Shown in pieces: positions 1 through 12,700 of a stretch of DNA of 64,000 bases (within the stretch, counting starts at the first letter, position 1; every line of letters starts with the position of its first letter). A program made the translations under genes and the position numbers. This DNA is from Acidibrevibacterium fodinaquatile (GTDB lineage: Bacteria > Pseudomonadota > Alphaproteobacteria > Acetobacterales > Acetobacteraceae), in contig NZ_CP029176.1 in assembly GCF_003352165.1 (NCBI RefSeq), positions 1,426,001 through 1,490,000 on the forward strand, given 5' to 3'. The notes below the pieces were generated by a model. The model was not told the DNA's origin and ran no database searches. It was given only the letters and a program-made list of their open reading frames with translations.

Positions 1-1
1 G

Positions 2-679
2 CCGGCCGAGCCGTTCAAGGTCAATCCGATCCTCTCACGCGCGATGGACCGGATTCTGATCCTGCACGCCGATCACGAGCAGAACGCTTCGACCAGCACC
101 GTGCGCCTTGCCGGTTCGACCGGCGCCAATCCGTTCGCCTGCATCGCCGCCGGCATCGCGAGCCTCTGGGGCCCGGCGCATGGCGGCGCCAACGAGGCGG
201 TTTTGAAAATGCTCGAGGAAATCGGCCATGTCGATCACATTCCCGAGTTCATCGCCCGCGTCAAAGACAAGAACAGCAATGTTCGGCTGATGGGCTTTGG
301 CCATCGCGTCTATAAAAACTATGACCCACGCGCCAAGATCATGCAGCGCACCTGCCACGAAGTTCTCGGTGAACTCGGCATCAAGGACGACCCGCTGCTC
401 GATCTCGCGATCGAACTCGAACGGATCGCCCTCAGCGACGAGTATTTCATCTCGAAAAAGCTGTATCCCAACGTCGATTTCTATTCCGGCATCATTCTCA
501 AGGCGATGGGTTTTCCGACCAGCATGTTCACGGTGCTGTTCGCGGTCGCGCGCACCGTGGGCTGGATCAGCCAGTGGAAAGAGATGATCGAGGATCCCTC
601 CCAGCGCATCGGCCGCCCGCGCCAGCTCTATACCGGCGCGCCGATGCGCGATTTCGTCCCGCGCTCGCACCGCGATTGA
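2..679 (+). CDS. gltA: Citrate synthase, C-terminal part (5' end outside window)
   Basis: Condenses acetyl-CoA with oxaloacetate to citrate at the entry of the TCA cycle in the cytoplasm. The reading frame is already open at base 2 and runs to a TGA at 677-679. It shows the citrate synthase motifs GGANEAV and [14 protein letters not shown] (active-site His of the C-terminal half), and the C-terminal RPRQLYTG typical of type II hexameric bacterial enzymes. About 225 residues are present, roughly half of a normal 430-residue enzyme, so the gene is cut by the window edge and not broken. It converges on the next gene with only about 40 bases between the stop codons. Confidence 0.97.
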   Translation, partial: PAEPFKVNPILSRAMDRILILHADHEQNASTSTVRLAGSTGANPFACIAAGIASLWGPAHGGANEAVLKMLEEIGHVDHIPEFIARVKDKNSNVRLMGFGHRVYKNYDPRAKIMQRTCHEVLGELGIKDDPLLDLAIELERIALSDEYFISKKLYPNVDFYSGIILKAMGFPTSMFTVLFAVARTVGWISQWKEMIEDPSQRIGRPRQLYTGAPMRDFVPRSHRD

Positions 680-719
680 GTTTTCCGGAGGCGGCGGCGC
701 CCGCGCCTTACGTTTTGCC

Positions 720-2339
720 TTACGCCGGCATCGCCCGCGCAAGGATTGGCGATGTGTCGATCGCCGCATCGAAGGCGCCGTAAGCGGCGCCGCGTGGCGA
801 GAGGCGCAGGCGGCAAAAGGCTTCGGCGAGCGGGTTTTCCGTGGTGAGGAGCACGGCGGCGCTGGCGGCGAGCGCGATCCGCTCGACGAGCAGCCGCGCC
901 TGCGCTTCTCCAGCAGGTTCGAGCGCGATCTCGGCGATCCAGGCATCATAGAGCCTTTCGCGGCCGCGTGCCGCCTCGAGAAACGCCCGGAGTGCGGCAA
1001 CGCTTGCCGCCTCGCGGGCGAGCGCGCGCAGCACGTCGAGCGCGATGACATTGCCCGAGCCCTCCCAGATCGCATTCAGCGGCGATTGGCGAAAAAGCCG
1101 CGGCATCGGCCCGCTCTCGATATAACCGCCGCCGCCCACGCACTCCATCGCCTCGGCAACGAAGCCCGGGGCGCGTTTGCAAATCCAATATTTGGCGCAC
1201 GGGAGCAGAATGCGGGCGAGCGGATCCGCCGCGTCGAGCGCGGCGGCGAGGCGGAAGGCGAGCGCCGTCGCGGCTTCGCTTTCGATCGCGAGATCGGCGA
1301 GCACCGCCGCCATCGCCGGCTGATCGAGCAGCCGCCGCTGAAAGGCGGTGCGATGGGCGGTGTGCCAGAGCGCTTGCGCCAGCGCCGCGCGCATTTGCCC
1401 GGCCGAGCCAATGGCGCAATCGAGCCGCGTGTGCTGAACCATTTGGAGGATGGTCGCGATCCCGCGGCCCTCCGCGCCGACGCGTTCGGCGAGCGCGCCA
1501 TGATAGTCGATTTCCGAGGAGGCGTTCGCGCGATCGCCGAGCTTGTCCTTGAGGCGGATGATGCGAAATCCGGCGTTGCGCGTGCCATCGGGCAGCCAGC
1601 GCGGGACGAGAAAGCAGGTGAGGCCGTCTTTGGCATAGGCGAGCGTGAGAAACGCATCAGACATCGGCGCCGAGCAGAACCATTTATGGCCGGTGAGGCG
1701 ATACCAATTGCCGTCCGCGATTTTTTCGGCGCGGGTGGTGTTGGCGCGGACATCGGAGCCGCCCTGTTTCTCGGTCATCGCCATGCCGATCGTGACCCCG
1801 GCTTTTTCCGCGGCCGGGCGCGAAGCGGGATCGTAGCGGCCGGCGAGGATGCGCGGCACCCAAACGGCGGCGATCGCGGGTTCGGCGCGCAAGCTGGGGA
1901 TGGCGGCGTAGGTCATCGTCATCGGACAACTGGTGCCGGGATCGACCATGCCGGTGAGGGTGAGGATGGCGGCGTGGGCGACATGGCCCGCCTCCGTCCC
2001 GTCCCAGGCGAGCTTCGCAAAGCCGCTTTCGAGGCCGAGCGCCATCAACTGGTGATAGGCGGGGTGGAAGGTGACCTCGTCGATGCGCTGGCCGAAGCGG
2101 TCGAAATTTTCCAAGACCGGCGGGTTGCGCTCAGCGGCGATACCCCAGGCGATGGCGTCCGCCGAGCCGGCGCGCGCGCCGAGGGCGGCGAGCCGTGCCT
2201 CATGGCGGGCGCCGCCGGCGTTTGCCACCGCGTCCATCAAGGCGCGGTCGCTGGTGAAAAGATTGCTATTTTCGAGCGGCGGCGGCTGGTTGAAAACCTC
2301 ATGCGTGTCGAGCACGGTGACGGGCCGGAGGGCGGTCAT
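720..2339 (-). CDS. AidB-like acyl-CoA dehydrogenase family flavoprotein
   Basis: 539 residues. It belongs to the acyl-CoA dehydrogenase superfamily, which uses FAD. The family signature MTEKQGGSDVRAN lies mid-protein. The segment FHPAYHQLMALG and the C-terminal GGGYIESGPMPRLFRQSPLN followed by an IWEGSGN motif are characteristic of the AidB branch, linked in E. coli to the adaptive response to alkylating agents; the true substrate is not known. I chose the ATG at 2339 because residues MTALRPVTVLDTHEVFNQPP begin there as in AidB proteins and GGGGAGAAA precedes it. The open frame continues upstream to 2654 without homology. It is divergent from katG across a 200-base shared promoter region, so a stress role is plausible. 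Confidence 0.85.
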   Translation of the reverse strand: MTALRPVTVLDTHEVFNQPPPLENSNLFTSDRALMDAVANAGGARHEARLAALGARAGSADAIAWGIAAERNPPVLENFDRFGQRIDEVTFHPAYHQLMALGLESGFAKLAWDGTEAGHVAHAAILTLTGMVDPGTSCPMTMTYAAIPSLRAEPAIAAVWVPRILAGRYDPASRPAAEKAGVTIGMAMTEKQGGSDVRANTTRAEKIADGNWYRLTGHKWFCSAPMSDAFLTLAYAKDGLTCFLVPRWLPDGTRNAGFRIIRLKDKLGDRANASSEIDYHGALAERVGAEGRGIATILQMVQHTRLDCAIGSAGQMRAALAQALWHTAHRTAFQRRLLDQPAMAAVLADLAIESEAATALAFRLAAALDAADPLARILLPCAKYWICKRAPGFVAEAMECVGGGGYIESGPMPRLFRQSPLNAIWEGSGNVIALDVLRALAREAASVAALRAFLEAARGRERLYDAWIAEIALEPAGEAQARLLVERIALAASAAVLLTTENPLAEAFCRLRLSPRGAAYGAFDAAIDTSPILARAMPA

Positions 2340-2376
2340 GGCGTGGTTTCTCCCCAAAGATCGCGCGAAAAGGTAG

Positions 2377-4713
<2,337 letters not shown>

Positions 4714-5209
4714 GAGGGGCTGGCGCCGGGATTTTCGGCCTGAGCGCGACGCCTGCCAGGGCGTCCGGGGTTGGGGTTGACGGGATGCCTTGCAGCCGGG
4801 CCGGGATTGCGTCATGATGTCTTTTAACTTGCTGGCGAGCGCGGAGGGGTGTTTTGCTCCGTCTGCGGGGTGCTGGCGGGTTCGGTAGCCCGTGCGGATT
4901 GTGCCCGGTCAGGCGTTTTCGTGCCTGGCGAATAGCATGTCCGGTGCAGCTGGCACTGGTTTGCGCTGATCTATTGCGGTGTTCGCCGACCTGTCGGCCG
5001 TGCCGCCCGTAACCTTGAGATTGTTTGCCCGACCGTGATTTTTCACTCTTCTCGCAATGCCGATGCCCGCAGCGCCTCCCCCGAGGCCGCGGGCGCTATG
5101 TTTGATCGGTGTGAGAGCGGTCGCCCGCGGTCTCTTTCCCGCTTTTCCCGTCGCCGGTGGAGCTTGTTTTGCGCAGCGCTCCCGGCGCCGCTCCGGAGTT
5201 TTCATTTCC
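4714..5209. other. 496-base gap; leader region of rne
   Basis: No convincing gene on either strand; the open frames here lack family resemblance. Two short perfect inverted repeats are visible: GACGCC/GGCGTC at 4748-4753/4760-4765, just after katG and without a T-run, and GCCGAC/GTCGGC at 4985-4990/4993-4998. RNase E genes usually have long 5' untranslated regions used for autoregulation by RNase E cleavage, and this gap is long enough to hold one. I could not place a promoter with confidence. Confidence 0.4.
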
Positions 5210-7837
5210 ATGACCAAACGCCTGCTCATCGATGCCTCCCACGCGGAAGAAACCCGCGTGGTCGTGATCGACGGTAATCGCATCGAGGATTTCGACGTCG
5301 AGACCGTCGCCCGCAAGCAAATCAAGGGCAATATCTATCTCGCCAAGGTGGTGCGGGTCGAACCCAGCCTCCAGGCCGCTTTCGTCGAGTATGGTGGCAA
5401 TCGCCACGGGTTTCTCGCGTTCAGCGAAATCCATCCCGATTATTACCAGATCCCGGTCGCCGATCGCCAAAAGCTTCTCGCCATGCAGGCCGCCGCGGCC
5501 GGCGATGACGACGATTCCGATGATGAGTTGCCGGCCGCCATGGCTGCGCCCGACCAGCCGCCGGGCGAGCAGCCGGCGGTCGAGGACCATGCGCTTTTTG
5601 CCGCCGATCCGGCCAGCGCTGGCGGCGCCGGCGAGGACGGCGCGGCGGCGTCCGCCGCGCCCTCTGACAACGACCCGCCGGAGAGCGAACAAACCGAGGG
5701 TGATCGGCCCGAGCGCGAGGCGCCCGAGACCTTCGGCGGCGGCGACGGCGAGAGTGGCGAGGAGGGGCGCGAGCCGCGTCTTTTGCCCCGCTTTCTGCGC
5801 CAGTACAAAATCCAGGAGGTCATCCACCGCCGCCAGATCATGCTGGTCCAGGTGGTGAAGGAGGAGCGCGGCAGCAAAGGCGCGGCGCTCACCACCTATA
5901 TCTCGCTCGCCGGCCGCTTTTGCGTGCTCATGCCGAATTCGTCGCGCGCCGGTGGGGTTTCGCGCAAGATCACTTCGCTCGCCGATCGCCGCCGCCTCAA
6001 GGAAGTGATCGCCGAACTCGGCATTCCGGACGGGATGAGCATGATCGTCCGCACCGCCGGGGCCAACCGTCCGAAACCGGAGATCAAGCGCGATTGCGAA
6101 TATCTTTTGCGACTCTGGGACGATATCCGCGAAACCACCCTCGCGTCGATCGCCCCGGCATTGATCTATGAAGACGCCTCGCTGATCAAGCGGGCGATCC
6201 GTGACGTCTATTCGCGCGACATTGACGAGGTGATCGTCGATGGCGAGGCGGGCTGGCGGAGCGCGCATGAATTGATGCGCCTTCTCATGCCGAGCCATGC
6301 CAACAAGGTGATCGCGTGGAACGATGGCGGCACGCCGCTTTTTGCGCATCACCAAATCGAATCCCAGCTCGAGGCGGTGTTCAGCCCGACCGTGCCGCTC
6401 CGCTCCGGCGGCTATCTGGTGATCAACCAGACCGAGGCGCTGGTCGCGATCGACGTCAATTCCGGCCGCGCGACGCGTGAACGCGATATCGAGGATACCG
6501 CGCTCCGCACCAATCTCGAAGCCGCCGAGGAGGCGGCGCGGCAATTGCGGCTGCGCGACCTTGCCGGGCTGATCGTCATCGATTTCATCGACATGGAGCA
6601 GCGCCGCCACAATCTCCAGGTCGAGCGGCGGCTGAAAGAGGCGCTGCAGCAGGATCGCGCCCGCATTCAGGTCGGCTCGATCAGCCATTTCGGCCTCCTG
6701 GAAATGAGCCGCCAGCGGCTCCGCCCCTCGCTCACCGAAACCAGCCTCGTCACGTGCCCGCATTGCGGCGGGCTTGGCCATGTCCGCAGCACCGAAAGTG
6801 CCGCGATCCACGTGCTCCGCGCGGTCGAGGAAGAAGGTGCCAAGCGTCGTGCCGCCGAAATCGCCGTGCATGCGGCGGCGCCGGTGGTGCTCTATGTCCT
6901 CAACAACAAGCGGACCCTGCTTTCGGAGATCGAGACCCGGTTCGGGATGCGGGTTGCGTTCCAGATCGACGCCAGCCTGACCGGCCAGCAGATTCGCATC
7001 GAACGCATCCGCGCCCAAACCCGGACCCAGGGCGAGGGTGAAGCCAGCGCGCCGCGGCTGCTCGCGCGGGCGCCCGAGGAGTCGGCTGCGGCGGAGGCGC
7101 CGGTGGTGGCGAAGCCCGCACTCGTCGCGCCGGACGCCGAACGCGCGGCTGGGGAAAGTGCTGCGGAGGGGAAGCTCGCCGAAGGCGAGGAGCGCAGCAA
7201 ACGCCGCCGCCGCCGCCGCCGCCGGAGCGGAAGCAAGCGGCGCGAGGAGATGGCGCCCGGCAACGAGGCCGCCGCCACGCCGGTCTTGACGGTGGACGCG
7301 GAAGAGATCGGCGAGGCAGAAGCGGCGCCGAGCGGCGAGGCGCCACCGGACATGGCGTTCGAGCCATTCGCATCCGAGCCCGCCGCATCCGACGCCGTCG
7401 CCGCGCCGGCGCAGGACGTCGCGGCGGACGCGCCGGCCCCATTGATGGCCCCGTTGGCGGTCGCGACAATGGCCGACCCCACGACGGACGCTGCGGCCGG
7501 TTCAGACGCTGCCCCCGCGTCCGAAGTGGAGGCCGCGCCAGCGGGCGAGGCGGCGCCGAAGCGCCGCCCCCGCACGCCCCGCCGCACGCCCCTTGCGCCG
7601 CGCCGGCGCAAGACCGTGGTCGCGGCCGATGGCGAGGCGCTTCCCGATCTCGCTCTGCCTGGCGCCCCGCAGCCGGAACTGTTGCCGCTTGAGCCGCCGA
7701 TGTCCGCCGCGCCGCCCGCCATGGCCGCGCCGCCGGTGCCCGAGCCCGTCGTGGTGAACGTCGAGACCGGCACACCCGATATCGTCGCCGATACCCCCCC
7801 CGAGGCGCCGCGCAAGCGCGGCTGGTGGCGGCGCTGA
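5210..7837 (+). CDS. rne: Ribonuclease E
   Basis: 875 residues. Endoribonuclease that starts mRNA decay and processes rRNA, and scaffolds the degradosome at the inner membrane. The start MTKRLLIDASHAEETRVVVI is conserved in the family and the ATG at 5210 follows CCGGAG. The S1 domain is split by an acidic low-complexity insert of about 100 residues (positions ~95-195), as in other alphaproteobacterial RNase E. The catalytic DNase I-like domain shows AIDVNSGRATRERDIE and the Zn-link CPHCGGLGHVRS. The C-terminal tail (after ~residue 620) is disordered, Ala/Pro/Glu-rich with two Arg-rich clusters suited to RNA binding, and ends in KRGWWRR. The open frame extends upstream to 5057 but without homology. 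Confidence 0.96.
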   Translation: MTKRLLIDASHAEETRVVVIDGNRIEDFDVETVARKQIKGNIYLAKVVRVEPSLQAAFVEYGGNRHGFLAFSEIHPDYYQIPVADRQKLLAMQAAAAGDDDDSDDELPAAMAAPDQPPGEQPAVEDHALFAADPASAGGAGEDGAAASAAPSDNDPPESEQTEGDRPEREAPETFGGGDGESGEEGREPRLLPRFLRQYKIQEVIHRRQIMLVQVVKEERGSKGAALTTYISLAGRFCVLMPNSSRAGGVSRKITSLADRRRLKEVIAELGIPDGMSMIVRTAGANRPKPEIKRDCEYLLRLWDDIRETTLASIAPALIYEDASLIKRAIRDVYSRDIDEVIVDGEAGWRSAHELMRLLMPSHANKVIAWNDGGTPLFAHHQIESQLEAVFSPTVPLRSGGYLVINQTEALVAIDVNSGRATRERDIEDTALRTNLEAAEEAARQLRLRDLAGLIVIDFIDMEQRRHNLQVERRLKEALQQDRARIQVGSISHFGLLEMSRQRLRPSLTETSLVTCPHCGGLGHVRSTESAAIHVLRAVEEEGAKRRAAEIAVHAAAPVVLYVLNNKRTLLSEIETRFGMRVAFQIDASLTGQQIRIERIRAQTRTQGEGEASAPRLLARAPEESAAAEAPVVAKPALVAPDAERAAGESAAEGKLAEGEERSKRRRRRRRRSGSKRREEMAPGNEAAATPVLTVDAEEIGEAEAAPSGEAPPDMAFEPFASEPAASDAVAAPAQDVAADAPAPLMAPLAVATMADPTTDAAAGSDAAPASEVEAAPAGEAAPKRRPRTPRRTPLAPRRRKTVVAADGEALPDLALPGAPQPELLPLEPPMSAAPPAMAAPPVPEPVVVNVETGTPDIVADTPPEAPRKRGWWRR

Positions 7838-7890
7838 TCGTCATGGGGGGATAACGGATCGTCGCGGCGGCGGCGGATGGCGGGACAGAG

Positions 7891-8556
7891 ATGACAGATG
7901 ACGGCGATCGTCATAAGTTGACGGCCATGTCAGCGTCACCCCATGCCGATCTTAGCCCCACCGGTCGCGCGACCCGCGCTGCCATCACCGATGCGGCAGA
8001 GCGGTTGTTTCGCACCCTCGGCTATCAGAAAACCACGGTCGCCGATATTGCCCGCGAACTTCATATGTCGCCGGCCAATGTCTATCGGTTCTTTGCGAGC
8101 AAAGCGGCGATCAATCAGGAAATCTGTGCGCGCATTCTCGCCGGCCTCGATGCCGCGGCCTGGGAGGTGGCGCGCGGCCCCGGTAGCCCGCCGGAGCGCG
8201 TGCGCGCGCTATTTCATCTTCTGCAGCGCGAGACCGAAGATCGGTTTTTCAAGGAACGGCGGATGTATGACATGATCGCCGCCGCCTTGCAGGAAAACTG
8301 GCCGATCGTCGGTGCGCATATCCACGAGATCGACGCCGCGTTTCGTCACATCGTCGATGAGGGACAGGCGCAGGGGGTTTTCGCCCGCCTCGACGGCGAG
8401 GATGTCGTGCGCTTTCTTCATGGCGCCTGCGCGATTTTCACCCATCCCGCGATGGTCGAGAAGTGCCTGGCGATGGACGAAAATCTCGCCGCGATCGCCG
8501 AACGCACGGCCAATTTCTGCCTGCGTGCCTTGCGCCCGGACGGGTCGCCAGAGTGA
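7891..8556 (+). CDS. TetR-family transcriptional regulator of the adjacent RND pump
   Basis: 221 residues. The N-terminal TetR helix-turn-helix is clear: AAERLFRTLGYQKTTVADIA then HMSPANVYRFFASK. The rest is a helical ligand-binding domain without a recognisable ligand. The ATG at 7891 follows GGGACAGAG; an in-frame ATG at 7927 has no ribosome binding site. It sits directly upstream of an RND membrane-fusion gene and pump, in the usual arrangement of a local repressor. TGAC/GTCA palindromes lie over its own 5' end and in the promoter of the pump operon, so it probably controls both itself and the pump. Confidence 0.9.
   Translation: MTDDGDRHKLTAMSASPHADLSPTGRATRAAITDAAERLFRTLGYQKTTVADIARELHMSPANVYRFFASKAAINQEICARILAGLDAAAWEVARGPGSPPERVRALFHLLQRETEDRFFKERRMYDMIAAALQENWPIVGAHIHEIDAAFRHIVDEGQAQGVFARLDGEDVVRFLHGACAIFTHPAMVEKCLAMDENLAAIAERTANFCLRALRPDGSPE
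7899..7932. promoter_or_regulatory. Candidate TetR autoregulatory operators
   Basis: Two overlapping-style palindromes sit inside the first codons of the regulator: TGAC-N7-GTCA at 7899-7913 and TGAC-N6-GTCA at 7919-7932. The same half-sites recur in the pump promoter at 8578-8589. Location inside the coding start is unusual but compatible with binding close to the transcription start, particularly if the true start is the ATG at 7927. This is inference from pattern only. Confidence 0.35.
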
Positions 8557-8566
8557 TGATTGTTTT

Positions 8567-8595
8567 CTGACGATTATTGACAAACGTCATTTAAT
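8567..8595 (+). promoter_or_regulatory. Promoter of RND operon with embedded TetR-type operator
   Basis: A -35-like CTGACG (8567-8572) and a -10-like TTTAAT (8590-8595) are separated by 17 bases. The spacer contains the perfect palindrome TGAC-AAAC-GTCA (8578-8589), and an outer TGACG/CGTCA pair (8568-8572/8585-8589) overlaps the -35. A repressor bound here would block RNA polymerase. The site starts about 10 bases after the stop codon of the TetR gene and about 35 bases before the fusion-protein ATG. Confidence 0.5.
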
Positions 8596-8629
8596 CAGCC
8601 AGGCTCGCCGCGTTGCCCGGAGAGAGCCC

Positions 8630-9724
8630 ATGCCCGTCCCCGTCCGCCTTCCGCCGCTCGCCGTTTTGATGCTGCCCGCGCTGCTGCTTGGCGGCTGCTT
8701 CGAGCGGACGGTGGCGCGTGTCGAGCACACGCCACGCCCGGTCGCGGTCGTTTCGGTCGCGCTCACCGCGGATGCCGAGACCAGGGACTATAGCGGCATT
8801 ATCGCGCCGCGCCGGGCGCCGGCGCTGGGCTTTCGCGCCGGCGGGCGCATCGCCGAGCGCCTGGTCGATGTTGGTGCGCGGGTCAAAGCGGGGGATGTGC
8901 TGGCCCGGCTCGACCCGAAAGATCTGGCGCTCGCTGTCCGCAGCGCCGCGGCCGACCTCGCCGCCGCCCGTGCGCAGGCGGCGCAGGCGTTGGCGGATGC
9001 CAGGCGGAGCGCCGAACTCCGCCGTGACGGTTGGACCGCTGCCGCCGCCGATGAGGCCAAGCAGGCCGCGGCCGGCACCGCCGCCGAACGCGTCACCGCC
9101 GCCACCGCGGCGCTGGCGCTGGCCGAACGCCGCCTATCCGACGGTGAATTGCGCGCCCCGCAGGATGGGGTGATCACCGCCGTGCTGCGCGATCGTGGCA
9201 GCGTGGTTGCGGAGGGGGAGGCGGTATTCGAACTCGCCGAGGCCGGCCCACCCGAAATCGTCGTCTCGCTCCCCGAGCAGGCGCTGGCCGACGCCGATCG
9301 CCCGGACACGACGGTGACGCTTTGGGCGCGGCCGGGCTTTGTGCTCGCGGCGCGGCTGCGCGAACTCGCGCCGAGCGCCGACCCGCGGCTGCGCACCTAT
9401 GCCGCGCGCTATGTGCTGGTGGATGCCCCCGCGTTCGTCGCCTATGGCATGTCGGCGACACTCCATCTCGCGGTCCGCGGGGCTGATCGCATCGCCCTGC
9501 TGCCGGCGGCGGCGCTGATCGATCGCGGTGACGGGCCGAGCGTTTGGACGGTCAAACCAGACGGCACGCTGGCCGCGCAAGCCGTGACACTGCGCCGCTT
9601 TGAGCAAGATCGCGTCGCCGTCTCCGGCCTTGCCGACGGCGCGATGGTGGTCGCGCTCGGGGCGCAGAAACTCGATCCCGGGGCGCGTGTACGCATCACC
9701 GATACGCTGCCCGCGGCCGAGTGA
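8630..9724 (+). CDS. RND efflux membrane-fusion (periplasmic adaptor) lipoprotein
   Basis: 364 residues. Links the inner-membrane RND pump to an outer-membrane channel. The N-terminus is a lipoprotein signal ending in LLLGGC, with the lipid-modified Cys at about residue 23. The family pattern follows: a biotinyl-lipoyl half (ALGFRAGGRIAERLVDVGAR), an Ala-rich helical hairpin (residues ~95-170) and the return strand ELRAPQDGVITAV. Start ATG at 8630 follows GGAGAGAG. It ends 36 bases before the pump gene and is clearly co-transcribed with it. No TolC-like channel gene is nearby, so the channel must be encoded elsewhere. Confidence 0.93.
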   Translation: MPVPVRLPPLAVLMLPALLLGGCFERTVARVEHTPRPVAVVSVALTADAETRDYSGIIAPRRAPALGFRAGGRIAERLVDVGARVKAGDVLARLDPKDLALAVRSAAADLAAARAQAAQALADARRSAELRRDGWTAAAADEAKQAAAGTAAERVTAATAALALAERRLSDGELRAPQDGVITAVLRDRGSVVAEGEAVFELAEAGPPEIVVSLPEQALADADRPDTTVTLWARPGFVLAARLRELAPSADPRLRTYAARYVLVDAPAFVAYGMSATLHLAVRGADRIALLPAAALIDRGDGPSVWTVKPDGTLAAQAVTLRRFEQDRVAVSGLADGAMVVALGAQKLDPGARVRITDTLPAAE

Positions 9725-9760
9725 TCGCACGCGACGCGGGCGCATGAGCGGGGGCATGGC

Positions 9761-12700
9761 GTGAGCGGATTCAATCTCTCAGCCTGGGCGGTTCGGCATC
9801 GCGCGCTTACCGGATTTTTGATCGCGCTGATTTTTGTCGCCGGCGCCTTCTCCTATACCCGGCTCGGGCGGAACGAAGATCCGAATTTCACCCTCAAACT
9901 GCTGGTGGTGTCGGCGCAATGGCCGGGCGCGACGGCGGCGGAGACGCAAAATCTCGTCGCCGACCCGATCGAACGCAAGCTGCAGGATCTCGCCCATCTC
10001 GACAATTTTTTCACGTATGTAGAGCCCGGTCTCGCGGTGACGATGGTGCTGTTCGAGGATTCGACGCCGCCCAAAGACGTGCCGGAACTGTTTTATCAGA
10101 CACGCAAAAAACTCGACGATCTTCGTCCCAACCTGCCGCCGGGCGTCCTTGGCCCGATCGTCAACGACGAATACGCGGATGTCTATGGCGCGGTGTTTGC
10201 GCTCACCGGCACCGACAACGCCGCGCTGACGCGCGAGGCCGAGCGCGTGCGTGATCGCTTTCTCAAAGTGCCGGGGGCAGAAAAAGTCACCATCCTTGGC
10301 GAAATTCCCCGCACCATCGATGTCACCTTCCGGCAAAGCCGGCTCGCCGCGCTCGGTGTTACGGTGCCGGAGATCGCGCAAACGATCGCGCGCCAGAACC
10401 TGCTGGCGCCGGCTGGGCTGATCCAAACCGGAACCACCGAGGTGCCGCTCCGCGTCGCAGGCGCACTGGCCGGACCGCGCAGCCTCGCCGCGGTGCCGAT
10501 CACCGCCAATGGCGCTTTGCTCCGGCTCGGGGACATCGCCGAAATCCATCGCGGCTATCAGGATCCACCGGCTTTTTCCATCCGCCATGACGGTGCGCCG
10601 GCGGTGGTGGTTGCGGTGTCAACACAGCCGCGCGTCAACCGGCTGGCCTTTGGCGTCGCGCTGCGCGCGGCCGCGGCGGACATCCGCGCCGATCTCCCGA
10701 CCGGCATCGTTTTGCAACAAATCGCCGATCAGCCGAAAGTCATCGCCGAATCGGTCGATGAGTTTCTGCTCAAATTTACCGTCGCCCTCGGTGTTGTCCT
10801 TCTGGTTTCATTCTTTTCGTTGGGCTGGCGGACGGGAATCGTCGTGGCGCTGGCGGTGCCGCTCACGCTTTCCCTGGTTTTCGTCGCGATGGATCTGCTT
10901 GGGATCGAATTGCAGCGGGTTTCGCTCGGCGCGCTGATCATTTCGCTCGGCCTGCTCGTCGATGACGCGATCATCGCGGTCGAAACCATGGTGGTGAAGC
11001 TGGAAGAGGGGTGGGAGCGAGAGCGCGCGGCGGGTTTTGCCTGGCAATCGACGGCGTTTCCAATGCTGACCGGAACCTTGGTGACGGCCGCGGGATTTTT
11101 GCCGATCGGATTCGCGCGCTCTTCGACCGGTGAATATGCTGGCGGCATTTTCTGGGTCGTTGCCGTGGCGTTGCTGGCGAGCTGGGTGGTCGCGGTGGTT
11201 TTCACCCCCTATCTCGGGGTTCTCTTATTGCCGCAGCCGAAAAAAGCCCTGTCCCACGCGGCGATCTATCGGACGCCACTTTACCGGCGACTGCGGCGGA
11301 TGGTGACCTTCGCGGTGCAATATCGCGGCGCCGTCACCCTGGCGACGGTTGCGCTGTTCGTGCTTGCGGTTGCTGGCGCCGGACTGGTGAAGCAGCAATT
11401 TTTTCCGGCCTCGGCCCGGCCCGAATTGATCGTTGACGTCACCCTGCGCCAGGGCGCGAGCCATGCCGCAACCGAGGCTGCGGTCGCCAAAGTTGAAGAT
11501 TTGCTTGCCAAGGATCGCGACGTTCTGTGGTACACGAGCTATATCGGTGGTGGCCCGCCACGATTCATTCTCTCGTACAACCCGACGCTGCCCAATAACG
11601 CGGTCGCGACCATCGTGATGACGACGCGCGATATGGCGGCGCGTGAGCGGGTGCGGGCGCGGCTCCTGGCGTTTGCCGCCGGCGAGGGCGTGCCGGCGGC
11701 GCGGCTTCACGTCTCGCGCATCGAACTCGGGCCGGCGGTCGGGTTTCCGGTGCAGTTTCGCGTGATGGGCGATGATCTCGCCGGCGTGCGGCATGCCGCC
11801 GATCAGGTTTTGGCGGCGCTCCGCGAAACCCCTGGCGCGCGCGATGCGCAGCTCGCCTGGGGCGAGCGCGCGCCCTCGCTCCGTCTTGCGCTCGATCAAG
11901 CGCGGGTGCGCGAACTCGGCCTTGCGCCCGCCGATATCGCGGCGACACTGGATGCGCTGCTCTCGGGCCTCGTCGCGACCGAGATTCGCGATGGCACCAA
12001 GGTGATTGACGTTGTCTTGCGCGCCGCCCCCGAGGAGCGGCGCGATCTCGCCCATCTCCCCGATCTCATCGTGCCGACCGCCGCTGGCGGATTGCCGCTC
12101 GCGCAGATCGCCCGGCTGGAGCCGCAAACCGAGGAGCCGATTCTCTGGCGGCGCAACCGCCAACCGACGCTCATCGTTGAGGCCGAGCTGCAGGACGGGT
12201 TGCAGGCGATCGACGTGAGCGCGGCCGCCGAGGCGCGTATCCGCGCCCTCGCGCTGCCGCCGGGTGTGCATGTCGAAACCGGCGGCGCGGTGGAAGAATC
12301 GGCCAAGGCGAACGCCGCTTTGGTCGCGGTTTTCCCGGTGATGGTCGGCGCGCTGCTTTTGCTGCTGATGATCCAGTTGCAAGATCTCCGCCGCGTGCTG
12401 CTGGTTCTGGCGACGATGCCGCTTGGGTTGATCGGCGCGGTGCTGGCGCTGCTGCTCGCCGATGCGCCGTTCGGGTTCGTCGCTCTGCTCGGGGTGATTG
12501 CGCTCGGCGGGATGATCATGCGCAACACCATCATCCTCGTCGATCAGGTGCGGCAAGATCAGGCGGCGGGCTTGCCGCTCCGCGAGGCGATCATCGAAAG
12601 CACGGTGCGCCGCGCGCGGCCGGTGGTGCTGACCGCGCTGGCCGCGGCACTCGCTTTCATCCCGCTCAGCTTCAACGTCTTTTGGGGGCCGATGGCGCTC

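Noticed and set aside
4748-4765. Hairpin after katG as terminator
   Set aside because: Only 6 bp and no T-run follows.
4909-5331. Minus-strand open frame of 140 codons over the rne leader
   Set aside because: No homology features, overlaps the rne start and is explained by GC bias.
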